A stretch of DNA of 64,000 nucleotides from Cognatishimia sp. WU-CL00825 (GTDB lineage Bacteria > Pseudomonadota > Alphaproteobacteria > Rhodobacterales > Rhodobacteraceae). Each line of letters opens with the position of its first letter. Positions within the stretch are counted from its first letter, which is position 1. Location of the stretch: contig NZ_BAABWX010000001.1 in the NCBI RefSeq assembly GCF_040364665.1, forward strand, positions 992,001 to 1,056,000, given 5' to 3'. The notes under the pieces are model-generated. The model ran no database searches. It saw only the letters and a list, made by a program, of their open reading frames with translations, and was not told where the DNA came from. Position numbers and translations under genes: made by a program. Shown one piece after another: positions 26,525 to 35,828 of this stretch.

Positions 26525-26899
26525 ATGGAACCTCTGAACTGGACTGCAATAATTGTCGGAACTCTGGTCGCATTCTTTGTTGGCTGGCTTTATTATAGCC
26601 CCAAGGTATTGGGGCACACCTGGGCGTTAGGTTCACGCATCGATCCAAATCCACCAGCAAAAATGCCTGTCATGGCGATGAGTTTGCAGATCGTTGCACT
26701 CTTCCTACTTGCAATCGTCATTGGCCTAACCGCTCAAATAGAGGCGCTTGGCACTGCCATAGCGGCTATTTTGGCCGCAGCGACGCTGGTGATGGCACAA
26801 GATGCGTTCTCCGAAAAGAACAAAGCTGCCGTGCTGATTGATGGTGGCTTTATTGTTTTGGCTGGCATCATCATGATTGTCTGTCAGGGGATATTCTAA
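26525..26899 (+). CDS. DUF1761 membrane protein
   Basis: A 124-residue protein with about four membrane segments (WTAIIVGTLVAFFVGWLYYSP, MSLQIVALFLLAIVIGLTAQI, LGTAIAAILAAATLVMAQDAF, DGGFIVLAGIIMIVCQGIF). The N-terminal FFVGWLYYSPKVLG...W is typical of DUF1761. It starts 13 bases after the SRPBCC gene with GAAAGGCAAG before the ATG, so it is the third member of the cassette. No function is known. Confidence 0.85.
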   Translation: MEPLNWTAIIVGTLVAFFVGWLYYSPKVLGHTWALGSRIDPNPPAKMPVMAMSLQIVALFLLAIVIGLTAQIEALGTAIAAILAAATLVMAQDAFSEKNKAAVLIDGGFIVLAGIIMIVCQGIF

Positions 26900-26929
26900 G
26901 CCTTTCCAAGTTTTAAATCAGTTGCCTAC

Positions 26930-26953
26930 GCCCCGTCCTGTTCAGGTCGGGGC
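26930..26953 (+). terminator. Hairpin after the ArsR-SRPBCC-DUF1761 unit
   Basis: GCCCCG-T-CCTG and CAGG-T-CGGGGC pair around TT with one T-T mismatch. The following AAATTTG is a poor U-tract on either strand, so termination strength is uncertain. Confidence 0.5.
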
Positions 26954-27091
26954 AAATTTGCGTGTCAGCCCACCGCTCTCATTTGATCTATGCCGCTCTA
27001 TTGGTGTCATAAATACGCCGCAATGACTGCTTAGGTGCAGCTTTGCTGACACTTTTATTTTCGTCAGTCAAAAATTTAACGAGCGACGATT

Positions 27092-28051
27092 ATGGTAATG
27101 ATTTCAAAGGGTGTGCGATCTCCCTCGCTTCGGGGACTCGATTTGCCGCGCTGGCAAAGGCAGATGCGACGTATCACGCGCTTTTATGGATTCTGCGATC
27201 CCCTTGGACCTGACCACACGGCCATATATTTTAGATCTGGACCGCGATTGCTTGTGAGCTTTGAGCGATTTGATAACATTCATGCCCATAGCAGATCCGC
27301 CTTACCGATAGGATTTGATTTCACTCAAAACCTAGGGTGGTCAACCATGTGCCTGATGGCCCGTCAGGAAAGCTGGTACCGTCGTCCCGAGATTTACGCT
27401 TATTTTGACCGACTTGCAGATCAGGGTTTCTTTGATGGATTTGAGCAGGTGTTGTTTTATGGTGCCGGAGCTGCTGCATATGCCGCTGCTGTCTTTTCAG
27501 TTTCCGCCCCAGGTGCCAGCGTGCTTTTGTTGTATCCGCAGGCCACCCTCAACCCACGTGTTGTGCCCTGGGAAACCCGCTTTCCGGCAGCCACACGCTA
27601 TTCGTTTACCGATCGTTATGGCTATGCACCAGATATGGTAGAGGCTGCGGGTGCGGTCTATGTGCTGTTTGATCCGCATGAACCCTTGGATGAGAAACAC
27701 GCTCAACTCTTTGACAAATCTGCAGATTTACTGCTTCACATGCCCTATTTTGGCAGTCATTTCGAGATAGATCTACAAGACATGTTTCTGCGGGATCGTC
27801 TGATCACCAAGGCGGCGTCTCAGACCCTAACCGCTGATATCTTTACACAATTGATGCGAAAGCGTCGTCAACACAGACCATATCTGCAACGCTTGCTCAA
27901 GGCTCAACCCAGCGCAAGGCAAACCCACATCAAATCCCTGCGATCGCGAATTAATGCCCTCGACGCGGCCCAATTGGTGCGCAAACGGCGCGTCAGCAAT
28001 CAAGCCAAACACGCTGCTAACCTCCCAAATCTACGTCTTGTTTCGAGCTAG
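27092..28051 (+). CDS. Conserved Rhodobacterales protein of unknown function
   Basis: 319 residues. The core FEQVLFYGAGAAAYAAAVFSV (about 116-136) followed by APGASVLLLYPQATLNPRVVPW resembles a nucleotide-binding or alpha/beta-fold turn. YGYAPDMVEAAGAVYVLFDP continues the sheet, and the C-terminal third is basic (RKRRQHRPYLQRLL, RKRRVSNQAKH). Relatives in the group have been labelled PAPS reductase, but none of the CysH motifs is present here, so I do not support that name. It is followed by pyrC 98 bases later. Confidence 0.6.
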   Translation: MVMISKGVRSPSLRGLDLPRWQRQMRRITRFYGFCDPLGPDHTAIYFRSGPRLLVSFERFDNIHAHSRSALPIGFDFTQNLGWSTMCLMARQESWYRRPEIYAYFDRLADQGFFDGFEQVLFYGAGAAAYAAAVFSVSAPGASVLLLYPQATLNPRVVPWETRFPAATRYSFTDRYGYAPDMVEAAGAVYVLFDPHEPLDEKHAQLFDKSADLLLHMPYFGSHFEIDLQDMFLRDRLITKAASQTLTADIFTQLMRKRRQHRPYLQRLLKAQPSARQTHIKSLRSRINALDAAQLVRKRRVSNQAKHAANLPNLRLVSS

Positions 28052-28149
28052 CATTGGAAGCACGCCGCAGAACCTTTTTCTTCGGGTGAACCCTGAAAAA
28101 ACCTGAATAGCCACTGGATTGCACGGCCTTTTCTGTGTACTTCGCAGGC

Positions 28150-29190
28150 ATGACTCAAAGCCTTACAATCGCCCGCCCCGACGACTGGCACCTGCACCTG
28201 CGCGATGGCGCAATGTTGCAAGCCGTTCTGCCTGAAACTGCGCGTCATTTTGGCCGCGCAATTATCATGCCGAATTTGGTGCCGCCAGTGGTGACGGGTG
28301 CACAGGCCACTGCATATAGGGAACGCATTCTTTCGGCGTTGCCAAAAGGTATGCAGTTTGATCCTTTGATGGTTTTGTATCTTACAGAACAAACCGACCC
28401 AGATGATGTCGCCGCAGCGCACGCTTCAGGTTTGGTCAAAGCGGTGAAACTCTATCCCGCCGGGGCCACAACCAATTCCGCGTCTGGCGTGCAGGATTTT
28501 GACAAAGTGCGTCCAACTCTGGAAAAAATGGCCGAGATTGGCCTGCCGCTTTGTGTGCATGGCGAAGTCACCGACAGCGACATCGATATTTTTGACCGCG
28601 AGGCGGTGTTCATCGATCGTGTTCTAGACCCAATTCGCCGCACGACACCGGGTTTGAAAGTGGTCATGGAGCATATCACCACGTCAAACGGCGTGGAGTA
28701 TGTGAAAGCCAATGCCAAAGATCTTGGCGCGACCATCACAACCCATCATTTGATTATCAATCGCAACCACATTCTGGTCGGGGGCATCAAACCGCACTAC
28801 TATTGTCTTCCCGTGGCAAAACGTGAAAGCCATCGTTTGGCTCTGCGCGCAGCGGCCACTTCTGGGGATGCACGTTTTTTCCTCGGGACTGATTCAGCGC
28901 CCCACACGGACCCCAATAAAGAAAGCGGTTGTGGCTGCGCCGGCTGTTTTACAGCAACCAACACAATGGCCCTGCTCGCCCATGTGTTTGACGAAGAAAA
29001 CGCGCTTGAGAAGCTTGAAGGATTTGCATCACAAAACGGTCCGGCCTTTTATGGACTGCCCGTGAATTCAGAAACGCTTACCCTTAGAAAATCAGAGACC
29101 GCCACGGTTTTTCCGGAAAAAATCTCTAGTGATGATGGCCCAGTCACAGTGTTTGATCCGGGTTTCCCGGTGTTCTGGAACGTGACCTAA
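28150..29190 (+). CDS. pyrC: Dihydroorotase, type II (E. coli PyrC class)
   Basis: A 346-residue zinc enzyme of pyrimidine synthesis that cyclises carbamoyl-aspartate. [10 protein letters not shown] near residue 11 gives the HxH metal ligands. [15 protein letters not shown] (about 97-111) holds the carboxylated Lys. LCVHGEV and EHITT give further His ligands, and GTDSAPH carries the catalytic Asp (near residue 245). The ATG at 28150 gives the family start [13 protein letters not shown]; a GTG 15 bases earlier is less likely. pyrE follows 78 bases later. Confidence 0.96.
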   Translation: MTQSLTIARPDDWHLHLRDGAMLQAVLPETARHFGRAIIMPNLVPPVVTGAQATAYRERILSALPKGMQFDPLMVLYLTEQTDPDDVAAAHASGLVKAVKLYPAGATTNSASGVQDFDKVRPTLEKMAEIGLPLCVHGEVTDSDIDIFDREAVFIDRVLDPIRRTTPGLKVVMEHITTSNGVEYVKANAKDLGATITTHHLIINRNHILVGGIKPHYYCLPVAKRESHRLALRAAATSGDARFFLGTDSAPHTDPNKESGCGCAGCFTATNTMALLAHVFDEENALEKLEGFASQNGPAFYGLPVNSETLTLRKSETATVFPEKISSDDGPVTVFDPGFPVFWNVT

Positions 29191-29206
29191 ACCCTTCATC
29201 TTTCCT

Positions 29207-29226
29207 AAAATACTCCCGCCGGAGGC
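29207..29226 (+). repeat. Copy 2 of the 20-bp dispersed element
   Basis: Identical to 5957-5976 over all 20 bases, in the pyrC-pyrE gap. The bases that follow (TCCCTCCGC) differ from copy 1, so the shared block is short. Confidence 0.7.
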
Positions 29227-29268
29227 TCCCTCCGCTGCAGCCAAAGCCCAGACCAAAGGATAATCGCC

Positions 29269-29949
29269 ATGATCCCCACCAGCTATCCAAGCCGCAAAGA
29301 AATCGCCCGCCTGACTGCGCGCATGCTGTTGGAAATCAAGGCCGTGAATTTCAACACAGAAGATCCGTTTATTCTGGCGTCGGGCTTGCCGTCCCCCAGC
29401 TATATCGATTGTCGCAAACTGATCTCATACCCACGAATTCGCAGCACATTGATGGATTTTTTGACCGTCACTGTTATGCGCGATGCGGGTTTTGAGGCGT
29501 TTGACAATATCGCTGGTGGGGAAACCGCAGGCATTCCTTTTGCAGCCTTGGTGGCGGAACGCATGGCTCTGCCGATGACCTATGTGCGCAAGAAACCAAA
29601 GGGCTATGGCAAAAACGCCCGGATCGAAGGCGCGATGAGCGAAGGCGAACGTGTGTTGCTGGTCGAAGACCTGACAACTGACGGCGGTTCCAAACTGTCT
29701 TTTGTGGATGCGATCCGCGAAACTGGTGCGACTTGCGGGCACACGGCGGTCATCTTCTATTATGACATCTTCCCGGAAACCACCAAAACGCTGGGCGACC
29801 ATGGCGTAAAGTTGCATCACCTTTGTACTTGGTGGGATGTTCTAGCCGAAGCGCGCGCACAGGAAGCGTTTTCCGAAGGCACCCTGGCCGAGGTTGAAAC
29901 GTTTTTGAAAGACCCGCGCGCATGGCAAGACGCACATAAACCCACATAA
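29269..29949 (+). CDS. pyrE: Orotate phosphoribosyltransferase
   Basis: 226 residues. Transfers phosphoribose from PRPP to orotate, forming OMP. The PRPP-binding motif [14 protein letters not shown] is at about 125-138. The flexible loop with active Lys is seen in [17 protein letters not shown] (about 105-121), and [18 protein letters not shown] lies near the N-terminus. It lies downstream of pyrC, separated by the 20-bp element, and is probably in the same pyrimidine unit. Confidence 0.96.
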   Translation: MIPTSYPSRKEIARLTARMLLEIKAVNFNTEDPFILASGLPSPSYIDCRKLISYPRIRSTLMDFLTVTVMRDAGFEAFDNIAGGETAGIPFAALVAERMALPMTYVRKKPKGYGKNARIEGAMSEGERVLLVEDLTTDGGSKLSFVDAIRETGATCGHTAVIFYYDIFPETTKTLGDHGVKLHHLCTWWDVLAEARAQEAFSEGTLAEVETFLKDPRAWQDAHKPT

Positions 29950-29963
29950 ATCCAATTTTGCCC

Positions 29964-30127
29964 TGTGGATACCCTGTGCATAATTCGCCGGGAATTCCCG
30001 ATTCGGTGTCTCATTTTTGGTCACATTTGGCAGATCACGCCATCTGTGACACAATATCTAGGCATGGCGGCTTTTTTCGCTACAATGGGGCAAACTTGTC
30101 CACAGAGTTATTCAAAGGTTATCTACC
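29964..30127. promoter_or_regulatory. Cluster of DnaA-box-like sites before dnaB
   Basis: TGTGGATAC (29964-29972) and TGTGCATAA (29975-29983) lie 11 bases apart on one side; TTGTCCACA (30096-30104) and TTATCTACC (30119-30127) on the other. Each differs by one or two bases from TTATCCACA or its complement. They sit in the promoter region of the replicative helicase gene. Confidence 0.45.
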
Positions 30128-30226
30128 AACCTTTCCAGATATTCAGCTGCCCCTAAGTTCGCTATCAAAAGCACACGGGGGGCATGCGGATAAAAACAAG
30201 ACCCGCGAATGCACCGGGGGAGCAGT

Positions 30227-31711
30227 ATGAACGAGCTAACGACAATAAATCCGGGTGCCCCCGAGGCGCAAGACGGTGATCCTATGCCGCATTCCATCGA
30301 AGCTGAACAACAGCTTCTGGGTGCCATTTTAACAAACAACGATATCTTTGATCGTGTGGCCTCGGTGATCACATCTGAGCATTTTTACGACCCGGTGCAT
30401 GCGCGGATTTATGAAGTGGCCGCATCGCGCATTGCCAAGAATAACCTCGCCTCACCTGTGACGCTTAGGGCGTTTTTGGAGGATGATGACGGGTTAAAGG
30501 AACTGGGTGGTCCTGCCTATTTGGCCCGTCTAGCCGGCGCTGCCATTTCTGCCTATGCGGCCAAAGATTATGCCCAAATGATCTATGACATGGCGATCCG
30601 CCGTGAACTCATTGGTTTGGGGCAAACCATTGCATCACGCGCCACAAAAATGGATGTTTCCGAAGAGCCGCGCGAACAGATCGTGCAGGCAGAGCAAGCC
30701 TTGTACAAGCTTTCTGAGCAAGGCAAGACAGACAGCGGTTTTGTGTCCTTTTTGAAGGCGGTGACCGAAGCAGTGCAAACCGCAAATGCAGCCTATCAAC
30801 GAGATGGCGGTTTGGCGGGTGTTTCAACCGGTCTGGTTGATCTTGATGCAAAACTCGGTGGCTTGCACCCCTCTGATTTGTTGATCCTTGCGGGGCGTCC
30901 TTCGATGGGGAAAACCTCGCTTGCCACAAACATCGCTTTCAATGTGGCCAAAGCCTATAAAAAGGGCATCCGCCCCGATGGCTCTGAGGGGGCCGTCGAA
31001 GGCGGCATTGTCGGGTTTTACTCGTTAGAAATGAGTTCAGAGCAGCTGGCGGCGCGTATCCTATCAGAGGCCTCAGAAGTACCGTCGCAGCAGATCCGAA
31101 AAGGCGACATGACCGAAGAAGAATTCCGTCGCTTTGTGGATGCCGCAAAAGCGTTGGAGGCCTGCCCGCTCTACATCGATGACACCCCTGCCCTGCCAAT
31201 CGCGCAATTGGCTGCACGGGCCCGTCGGCTTAAGCGTACCCATGGGTTGGATCTTTTGATCATCGACTATCTGCAACTTTGTCGTGGTACCGCAGAAAAC
31301 CGTGTTCAAGAAATCGGTGAAATTTCGATGGGTATGAAAGCCATCGCCAAAGAGTTGAATATCCCGGTTATTGCGCTCTCGCAGTTGTCTCGTGGTGTCG
31401 AAAGCCGCGATGATAAGCGGCCTCAATTGTCCGACCTTCGTGAATCTGGATCCATCGAGCAGGATGCGGATGTGGTCATGTTCGTCTTTCGTGAAGAATA
31501 TTATAAAGAGCGCGAAAAACCTGGCGAACATGACTTGGAAAAAATGGCGGCCTGGCAAGAAGAGATGGAACGCCTGCACGCCCGAGCCGAAGTTGTCATC
31601 GGCAAGCAGCGTCATGGTCCAATTGGAACAGTAGACCTCTCGTTTGAGGCACAGTTCACGCGCTTTGGCAATTTGGCGCGCGCCTGGCAACAAGACCAAG
31701 GCTACGAATGA
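30227..31711 (+). CDS. dnaB: Replicative DNA helicase
   Basis: 494 residues: N-terminal primase-interacting domain (PHSIEAEQQLLGAILTNNDIFD, about 15-37) and a RecA-like C-terminal motor with Walker A GRPSMGKTSLATNIA (about 225-239), Walker B LLIIDYLQL (about 342-350), and the arginine-finger/DNA-loop segment KELNIPVIALSQLSRGVE. GGGGGAG lies 6 bases before the ATG at 30227, which rules out the upstream in-frame ATG. The stop overlaps the next gene (ATGA). Confidence 0.97.
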   Translation: MNELTTINPGAPEAQDGDPMPHSIEAEQQLLGAILTNNDIFDRVASVITSEHFYDPVHARIYEVAASRIAKNNLASPVTLRAFLEDDDGLKELGGPAYLARLAGAAISAYAAKDYAQMIYDMAIRRELIGLGQTIASRATKMDVSEEPREQIVQAEQALYKLSEQGKTDSGFVSFLKAVTEAVQTANAAYQRDGGLAGVSTGLVDLDAKLGGLHPSDLLILAGRPSMGKTSLATNIAFNVAKAYKKGIRPDGSEGAVEGGIVGFYSLEMSSEQLAARILSEASEVPSQQIRKGDMTEEEFRRFVDAAKALEACPLYIDDTPALPIAQLAARARRLKRTHGLDLLIIDYLQLCRGTAENRVQEIGEISMGMKAIAKELNIPVIALSQLSRGVESRDDKRPQLSDLRESGSIEQDADVVMFVFREEYYKEREKPGEHDLEKMAAWQEEMERLHARAEVVIGKQRHGPIGTVDLSFEAQFTRFGNLARAWQQDQGYE

Positions 31712-32691
31712 ATGAAGAAACCGGCAAGTCACCGCGTTTGATCTTACACATTGGGTCGCAAAAAACCGGCACCACGACCATTCAGGGGTTTCTAAAAAAC
31801 CAAACTGAAAACCTGGCATCGGCTGGCCTGCACTTCGTTCGGGCTGGCCGCACAAACATTGCCCATAATTCAGTACTGCAAAGCATCAAAAAGGGCCAAG
31901 GTGACTTGGTCGCAGGGGACATTCTGTCTGAAATTGGTGCCCAGCCTGAAAACAGTTGTTCGGTCATTTCTTCAGAGATGTTTTTTCGCAAAGGAATTGC
32001 GGCCTATTTCAAACAACACTTCCCGCAGGATCTGCGTGCCAGAACGCGTGTGCTGGTTTATTTGCGCCGACAAGACAAATACGCTGAGGCTATGTATAAG
32101 CAACGTGTCAAAAATGGCCGTTTCAGGGGATCGCCTTCCGAGTATCTGAAAAATGTCGTCAAATTGAATTACGACGGCATACTGCAAGAATTTGCGGATG
32201 CTTTTGGCCAAGACAACCTTATCGTGCGCCCTTTTGAACGCTGTCTATTGGCAAAAGGCGATGTATTACGTGACTTTGTCCAACACGCGAGCCTGACAGA
32301 GTCTCTTGTCGTTAACTACAAAACCGCCGGTGCCAATGCCACCTTAAGCCGCCAAGTTTCAGAACAACTTGGTACCCTACGGCGCGCCGGCACATCAGTT
32401 AACACACGCGATATCATTCGCCACATTATGCGCCACAAACCAGCCGGAGCCATTCAAAGTGGTGATTGTTTTGATCTTGAAACACGTCGCGCCTTGCTTG
32501 CTACATATGCCACGGAAAATGAACTGATCCGGTCGACTTTTTGCCCTGACCTGCCGGCGCTATTTGATATGGCGGACCTATTTGACAACAAAGCCTACGC
32601 AGCCCCATCCGAAGCAGATCTTGAATTGAAAACCCATCAGGCGGCGCAAGCGATAAACGCAGCGATCGATGCGTTAAATCCCGAAAACTAA
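31708..32691 (+). CDS. Sulfotransferase-like protein overlapping dnaB
   Basis: 327 residues. LILHIGSQKTGTTTIQ at about 11-26 is a 5'-phosphosulfate-binding-type P-loop, and VLVYLRRQDKYAEAMYK near 112-128 corresponds to the 3'-phosphate region of PAPS sulfotransferases. SSEMFFRKG and the C-terminal half are less conserved. No signal peptide. The substrate is unknown; cell-surface sugars are typical targets of related bacterial proteins. Its ATG overlaps the dnaB stop by 4 bases, an odd partner for a helicase. Confidence 0.7.
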   Translation: MNEETGKSPRLILHIGSQKTGTTTIQGFLKNQTENLASAGLHFVRAGRTNIAHNSVLQSIKKGQGDLVAGDILSEIGAQPENSCSVISSEMFFRKGIAAYFKQHFPQDLRARTRVLVYLRRQDKYAEAMYKQRVKNGRFRGSPSEYLKNVVKLNYDGILQEFADAFGQDNLIVRPFERCLLAKGDVLRDFVQHASLTESLVVNYKTAGANATLSRQVSEQLGTLRRAGTSVNTRDIIRHIMRHKPAGAIQSGDCFDLETRRALLATYATENELIRSTFCPDLPALFDMADLFDNKAYAAPSEADLELKTHQAAQAINAAIDALNPEN

Positions 32692-32811
32692 TACCTGTTT
32701 TGCGAGAAAAACTCGCAGCGTCCGCAATAAATCGCTGTGCGGTCCTACCCGACGGCAAATCTCGCTCACTTCACCCTTGACCTAGGCGCGGCTTCGTTTC
32801 AACTAACACGC

Positions 32812-33843
32812 ATGGCTACTGCAAAACTTACAATCGACCTCGCTGCGCTTTGCCGGAATTGGCAAGCGCTTGATGTAATGACCCAATGCGAGACCGCAGC
32901 GGTTGTTAAAGCCGATGGCTATGGGCTGGGCGCGAGCCGGGTCGCACGTGCATTGGCCAATGCCGGCGCGCGTCGATTTTTTGTGGCAGCTGCCGAAGAG
33001 GCCTCGGCCGTACGCGAGGCGGTTGGCACAGGCCCTGAAATTAATGTGTTTTCCGGTCATATGGCGGGAGACACAGATATGATTGCTGATCTTGGGTTAA
33101 CCCCGATGATCAATTCGCTGGATCAATTGCTGCGCCATGTCGAAGCCTTGCCTGGCCATGCCTTTGGAATTCAGTTGGACACGGGCATGAACCGGCTCGG
33201 TATGGAACCGGCAGAATGGTCAGCCGTGCGCAGCATCGCCGAAGATCAAAACCCTAGCCTAATCATGTCACATCTGGCTTGCGCTGACGAGCCTGACCAC
33301 CCGATGAACGCCCAGCAGCTTCAGTTGTTCCGCGACATGACTCAAGGCTTGCAAACGCCCCGAAGTCTTGCAGCAACTGGCGGGATTCTGCTCGGGTCTG
33401 AGTATCATTTTGATGTGACCCGGCCTGGGGTTGGTCTTTATGGCGGATTTCCGTTTCGGGACGCAGAACCAGTTGCCAATGTGTCGATACCGGTCATTCA
33501 GTGCCGCGATGTGCAAGCTGGTGAAACTGTAGGATATTCAAATACTTGGACCGCAACGCGCCCGTCGCGCGTTGCGACAATTTCTGCCGGCTATGCGGAT
33601 GGGTTGATCCGCGCCATGGGCGCATCACTTGACCTGTTCTACGGCTCTCGCGCCTGCCCCGCCATTGGCCGCATATCTATGGATATGATTGGCGTTGATG
33701 TGACAGATCTTGGAGAAGATCCAGACGCGTTTGATATTTTAACCAAGGATCAAACTGTTGATACATTGGCCGCAGCGGCCGGGACGATCGGCTATGAAAT
33801 ACTAACCAGCCTTGGTGCGCGGTATACGCGCCGCTACGTCTGA
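32812..33843 (+). CDS. alr: Alanine racemase
   Basis: A 343-residue PLP enzyme that makes D-alanine for peptidoglycan. The PLP lysine is K33 in [10 protein letters not shown]. The second active-site base is the Tyr in [10 protein letters not shown] (about 252). [14 protein letters not shown] and [12 protein letters not shown] are typical family segments. The ATG at 32812 is chosen because the frame upstream encodes no family sequence. The TGA stop overlaps the ATG of the MlaE-like gene. Confidence 0.95.
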   Translation: MATAKLTIDLAALCRNWQALDVMTQCETAAVVKADGYGLGASRVARALANAGARRFFVAAAEEASAVREAVGTGPEINVFSGHMAGDTDMIADLGLTPMINSLDQLLRHVEALPGHAFGIQLDTGMNRLGMEPAEWSAVRSIAEDQNPSLIMSHLACADEPDHPMNAQQLQLFRDMTQGLQTPRSLAATGGILLGSEYHFDVTRPGVGLYGGFPFRDAEPVANVSIPVIQCRDVQAGETVGYSNTWTATRPSRVATISAGYADGLIRAMGASLDLFYGSRACPAIGRISMDMIGVDVTDLGEDPDAFDILTKDQTVDTLAAAAGTIGYEILTSLGARYTRRYV

Positions 33844-34625
33844 TGGTTGTGCTCGCTCCATTGGCCCACCTTGGGCGCGCCACGCTTTCGCTGCTGGCAA
33901 TCACCGGTCAGGTGATAATTTTTGCGGCCCAAGGGATTAGCCATATTTTTCGGCCACCGTTTTACGGGCGCGAATTTCTGAATGCGCTGCTGCACATTGG
34001 CTGGTTGTCGTTGCCTGTTGTTGGTTTGACGGCGTTCTTTACTGGGGGTGCTTTGGCGCTGCAAATCTATGCCGGTGGCGCGCGTTTCAGCGCCGAAGCC
34101 GTTGTGCCCCAAATTGTGGCCATTGGTATGGTGCGTGAACTTGGCCCGGTCTTGGTTGGTTTGATGATCGCAGCGCGTGTAACCAGTTCTATCGCCGCAG
34201 AAATTGCTACAATGAAAGTGACCGAACAAATTGACGCCTTGGTCACGCTTTCAACCCACCCGATGAAATATCTGACGGCCCCCCGCGTTTTGGCCGCGCT
34301 CTTGGTTGTGCCGGTCTTAGTTGGCATCGGCGACCTGATTGGCATCTACGGAGGCTATATCGTCAGCACAAAGCAATTGGGGTTCAACCCGGCAAGCTAT
34401 ATCAAAAACACCGCCAATTTTCTTGAATTCGCCGACATCTTAAGCTCGCTGGTCAAAGGCTGCATTTTTGGTGGCATTGCTGCAACCATGGGATGCTACT
34501 ATGGGATGCAATCTGGTCGCGGTGCCCAAGGCGTTGGACAAGCAACAAAGTCGTCGGTCCAAGCGGCAGCCGTATTGATATTGGCCGCGAACTTCCTACT
34601 GACATCGGTGTTTTTTAGCTCATGA
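33843..34625 (+). CDS. mlaE: ABC transporter permease, MlaE family
   Basis: A 260-residue inner-membrane protein with five or six hydrophobic segments and the MlaE signature (GGALALQIYAGGARFSAEAVVPQIVAIGMVRELGPVLVGLMIAARVTSSIAAEIATMKVTEQIDAL, about 61-127). It would form the membrane channel for phospholipid transport between the two membranes. It overlaps alr by one base and the ATPase gene by four, so the genes are coupled. Confidence 0.93.
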   Translation: MVVLAPLAHLGRATLSLLAITGQVIIFAAQGISHIFRPPFYGREFLNALLHIGWLSLPVVGLTAFFTGGALALQIYAGGARFSAEAVVPQIVAIGMVRELGPVLVGLMIAARVTSSIAAEIATMKVTEQIDALVTLSTHPMKYLTAPRVLAALLVVPVLVGIGDLIGIYGGYIVSTKQLGFNPASYIKNTANFLEFADILSSLVKGCIFGGIAATMGCYYGMQSGRGAQGVGQATKSSVQAAAVLILAANFLLTSVFFSS

Positions 34626-35368
34626 TACAACTTGAAAACACCCATAAGAGCTTTGGTTCCAAACATGTTTTGCGTGGCATCAACCTAGAGATTGCCAAAG
34701 GCGAAAGCATGGTGATCATTGGCGGATCAGGCACCGGTAAATCAGTTGCCTTGAAATGCATTCTTGGACTGATCACACCTGATCAGGGCCGCATTCTGGT
34801 GGATGGTCAGGATGTGACTTTGGCCGACCGCGATGCGTTTCTGGCGCGGTTTGGCATGTTATTTCAAGGCGGTGCTTTGTTTGACAGCCTGCCAGTTTGG
34901 CAAAACGTGGCCTTTCGCCTGCTGCGCGGAAGTTTGAAACGCCCAAAGGCTGAAGCCCGCGAAATCGCCGTTGAAAAACTGCGCCGCGTTGGCCTGACAC
35001 CCGATGTGGCCGATTTGTTTCCTTCGGAATTATCTGGTGGAATGCAAAAGCGCGTGGGTCTGGCCCGCGCGATTGCCGCTGATCCTGAGATCATCTTTTT
35101 CGACGAGCCGACGACGGGCCTTGATCCGATTATGTCGGGTGTCATCAACGACTTGATCCGCGAAATTGTGGTTGAAATGGGCGCAACCGCCATGACCATC
35201 ACCCACGACATGACGTCGGTGCGTGCCATCGCCGACAAAGTCGCCATGCTGCATGACGGTGTGATCAAATGGACCGGCCCGGTGTCTGACATGGACCATA
35301 GCGGCGATCCCTATTTAGATCAGTTTATCCATGGCCGCGCAGAAGGGCCGATTGAGGCCGTCAGGTGA
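34622..35368 (+). CDS. mlaF: ABC transporter ATPase, MlaF family
   Basis: 248 residues with Walker A GGSGTGKS (about 38-45), the signature LSGGMQKRVGLARAIA (about 139-154), Walker B IIFFDEPTTGLDP (about 158-170) and the H-loop TITHDMTSV. It energises the MlaE-like permease. In E. coli mlaD, mlaC and mlaB follow; here a PqiA-like gene follows instead and no MCE-domain protein is in view. Confidence 0.93.
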   Translation: MIQLENTHKSFGSKHVLRGINLEIAKGESMVIIGGSGTGKSVALKCILGLITPDQGRILVDGQDVTLADRDAFLARFGMLFQGGALFDSLPVWQNVAFRLLRGSLKRPKAEAREIAVEKLRRVGLTPDVADLFPSELSGGMQKRVGLARAIAADPEIIFFDEPTTGLDPIMSGVINDLIREIVVEMGATAMTITHDMTSVRAIADKVAMLHDGVIKWTGPVSDMDHSGDPYLDQFIHGRAEGPIEAVR

Positions 35369-35385
35369 TTACCTGAGGGGAAGAT

Positions 35386-35811
35386 ATGCTCCGCTATACC
35401 AACCTTGCCCTGTTAATCCTTTTTCCCATCAGTTGGTTCGCGCCTTTGATGCGGGCGGGGGTTTTGCCTTTGTTTGGACTAAGCGAGATATCCGTGGTCT
35501 CGGGCTTGCAGTCGCTTTGGGAAACCGACGTTTTGCTTGCGTTGTTGGTCACGTTCTTTGCAATTTTTTCTCCTTTGCTCAAGACCTTGGGTCTGGCGTT
35601 GATCCATTTTGGCATGATGCGACGTAAGATATTGCCAACATTAGAGTTTTTCGGAAAACTCGCCATGGCTGACGTCTTTCTGGTTGCGCTATATGTGGTT
35701 TTGGTCAAGGGCGTTGGCCTTGCAACAATCCAAACCGCATGGGGGCTGTATCTGTTTACCGGATGTATTTTGGCGTCGATTACAATTAGTCATTTGACCC
35801 GCAAGCAATAA
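35386..35811 (+). CDS. PqiA-like membrane protein
   Basis: A 141-residue protein with four membrane segments and the paraquat-inducible A (PqiA) pattern (ISVVSGLQSLWETDVLLALLVTFFAIFSPLLKTLGLALI, then GKLAMADVFLVALYVVLVKG). It is one PqiA half and lacks the zinc-finger cysteines of longer forms. Position behind mlaEF suggests a part in the same lipid-transport or envelope process; this is inference. Confidence 0.85.
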   Translation: MLRYTNLALLILFPISWFAPLMRAGVLPLFGLSEISVVSGLQSLWETDVLLALLVTFFAIFSPLLKTLGLALIHFGMMRRKILPTLEFFGKLAMADVFLVALYVVLVKGVGLATIQTAWGLYLFTGCILASITISHLTRKQ

Positions 35812-35828
35812 GGGGGCAAAACGAGAAC

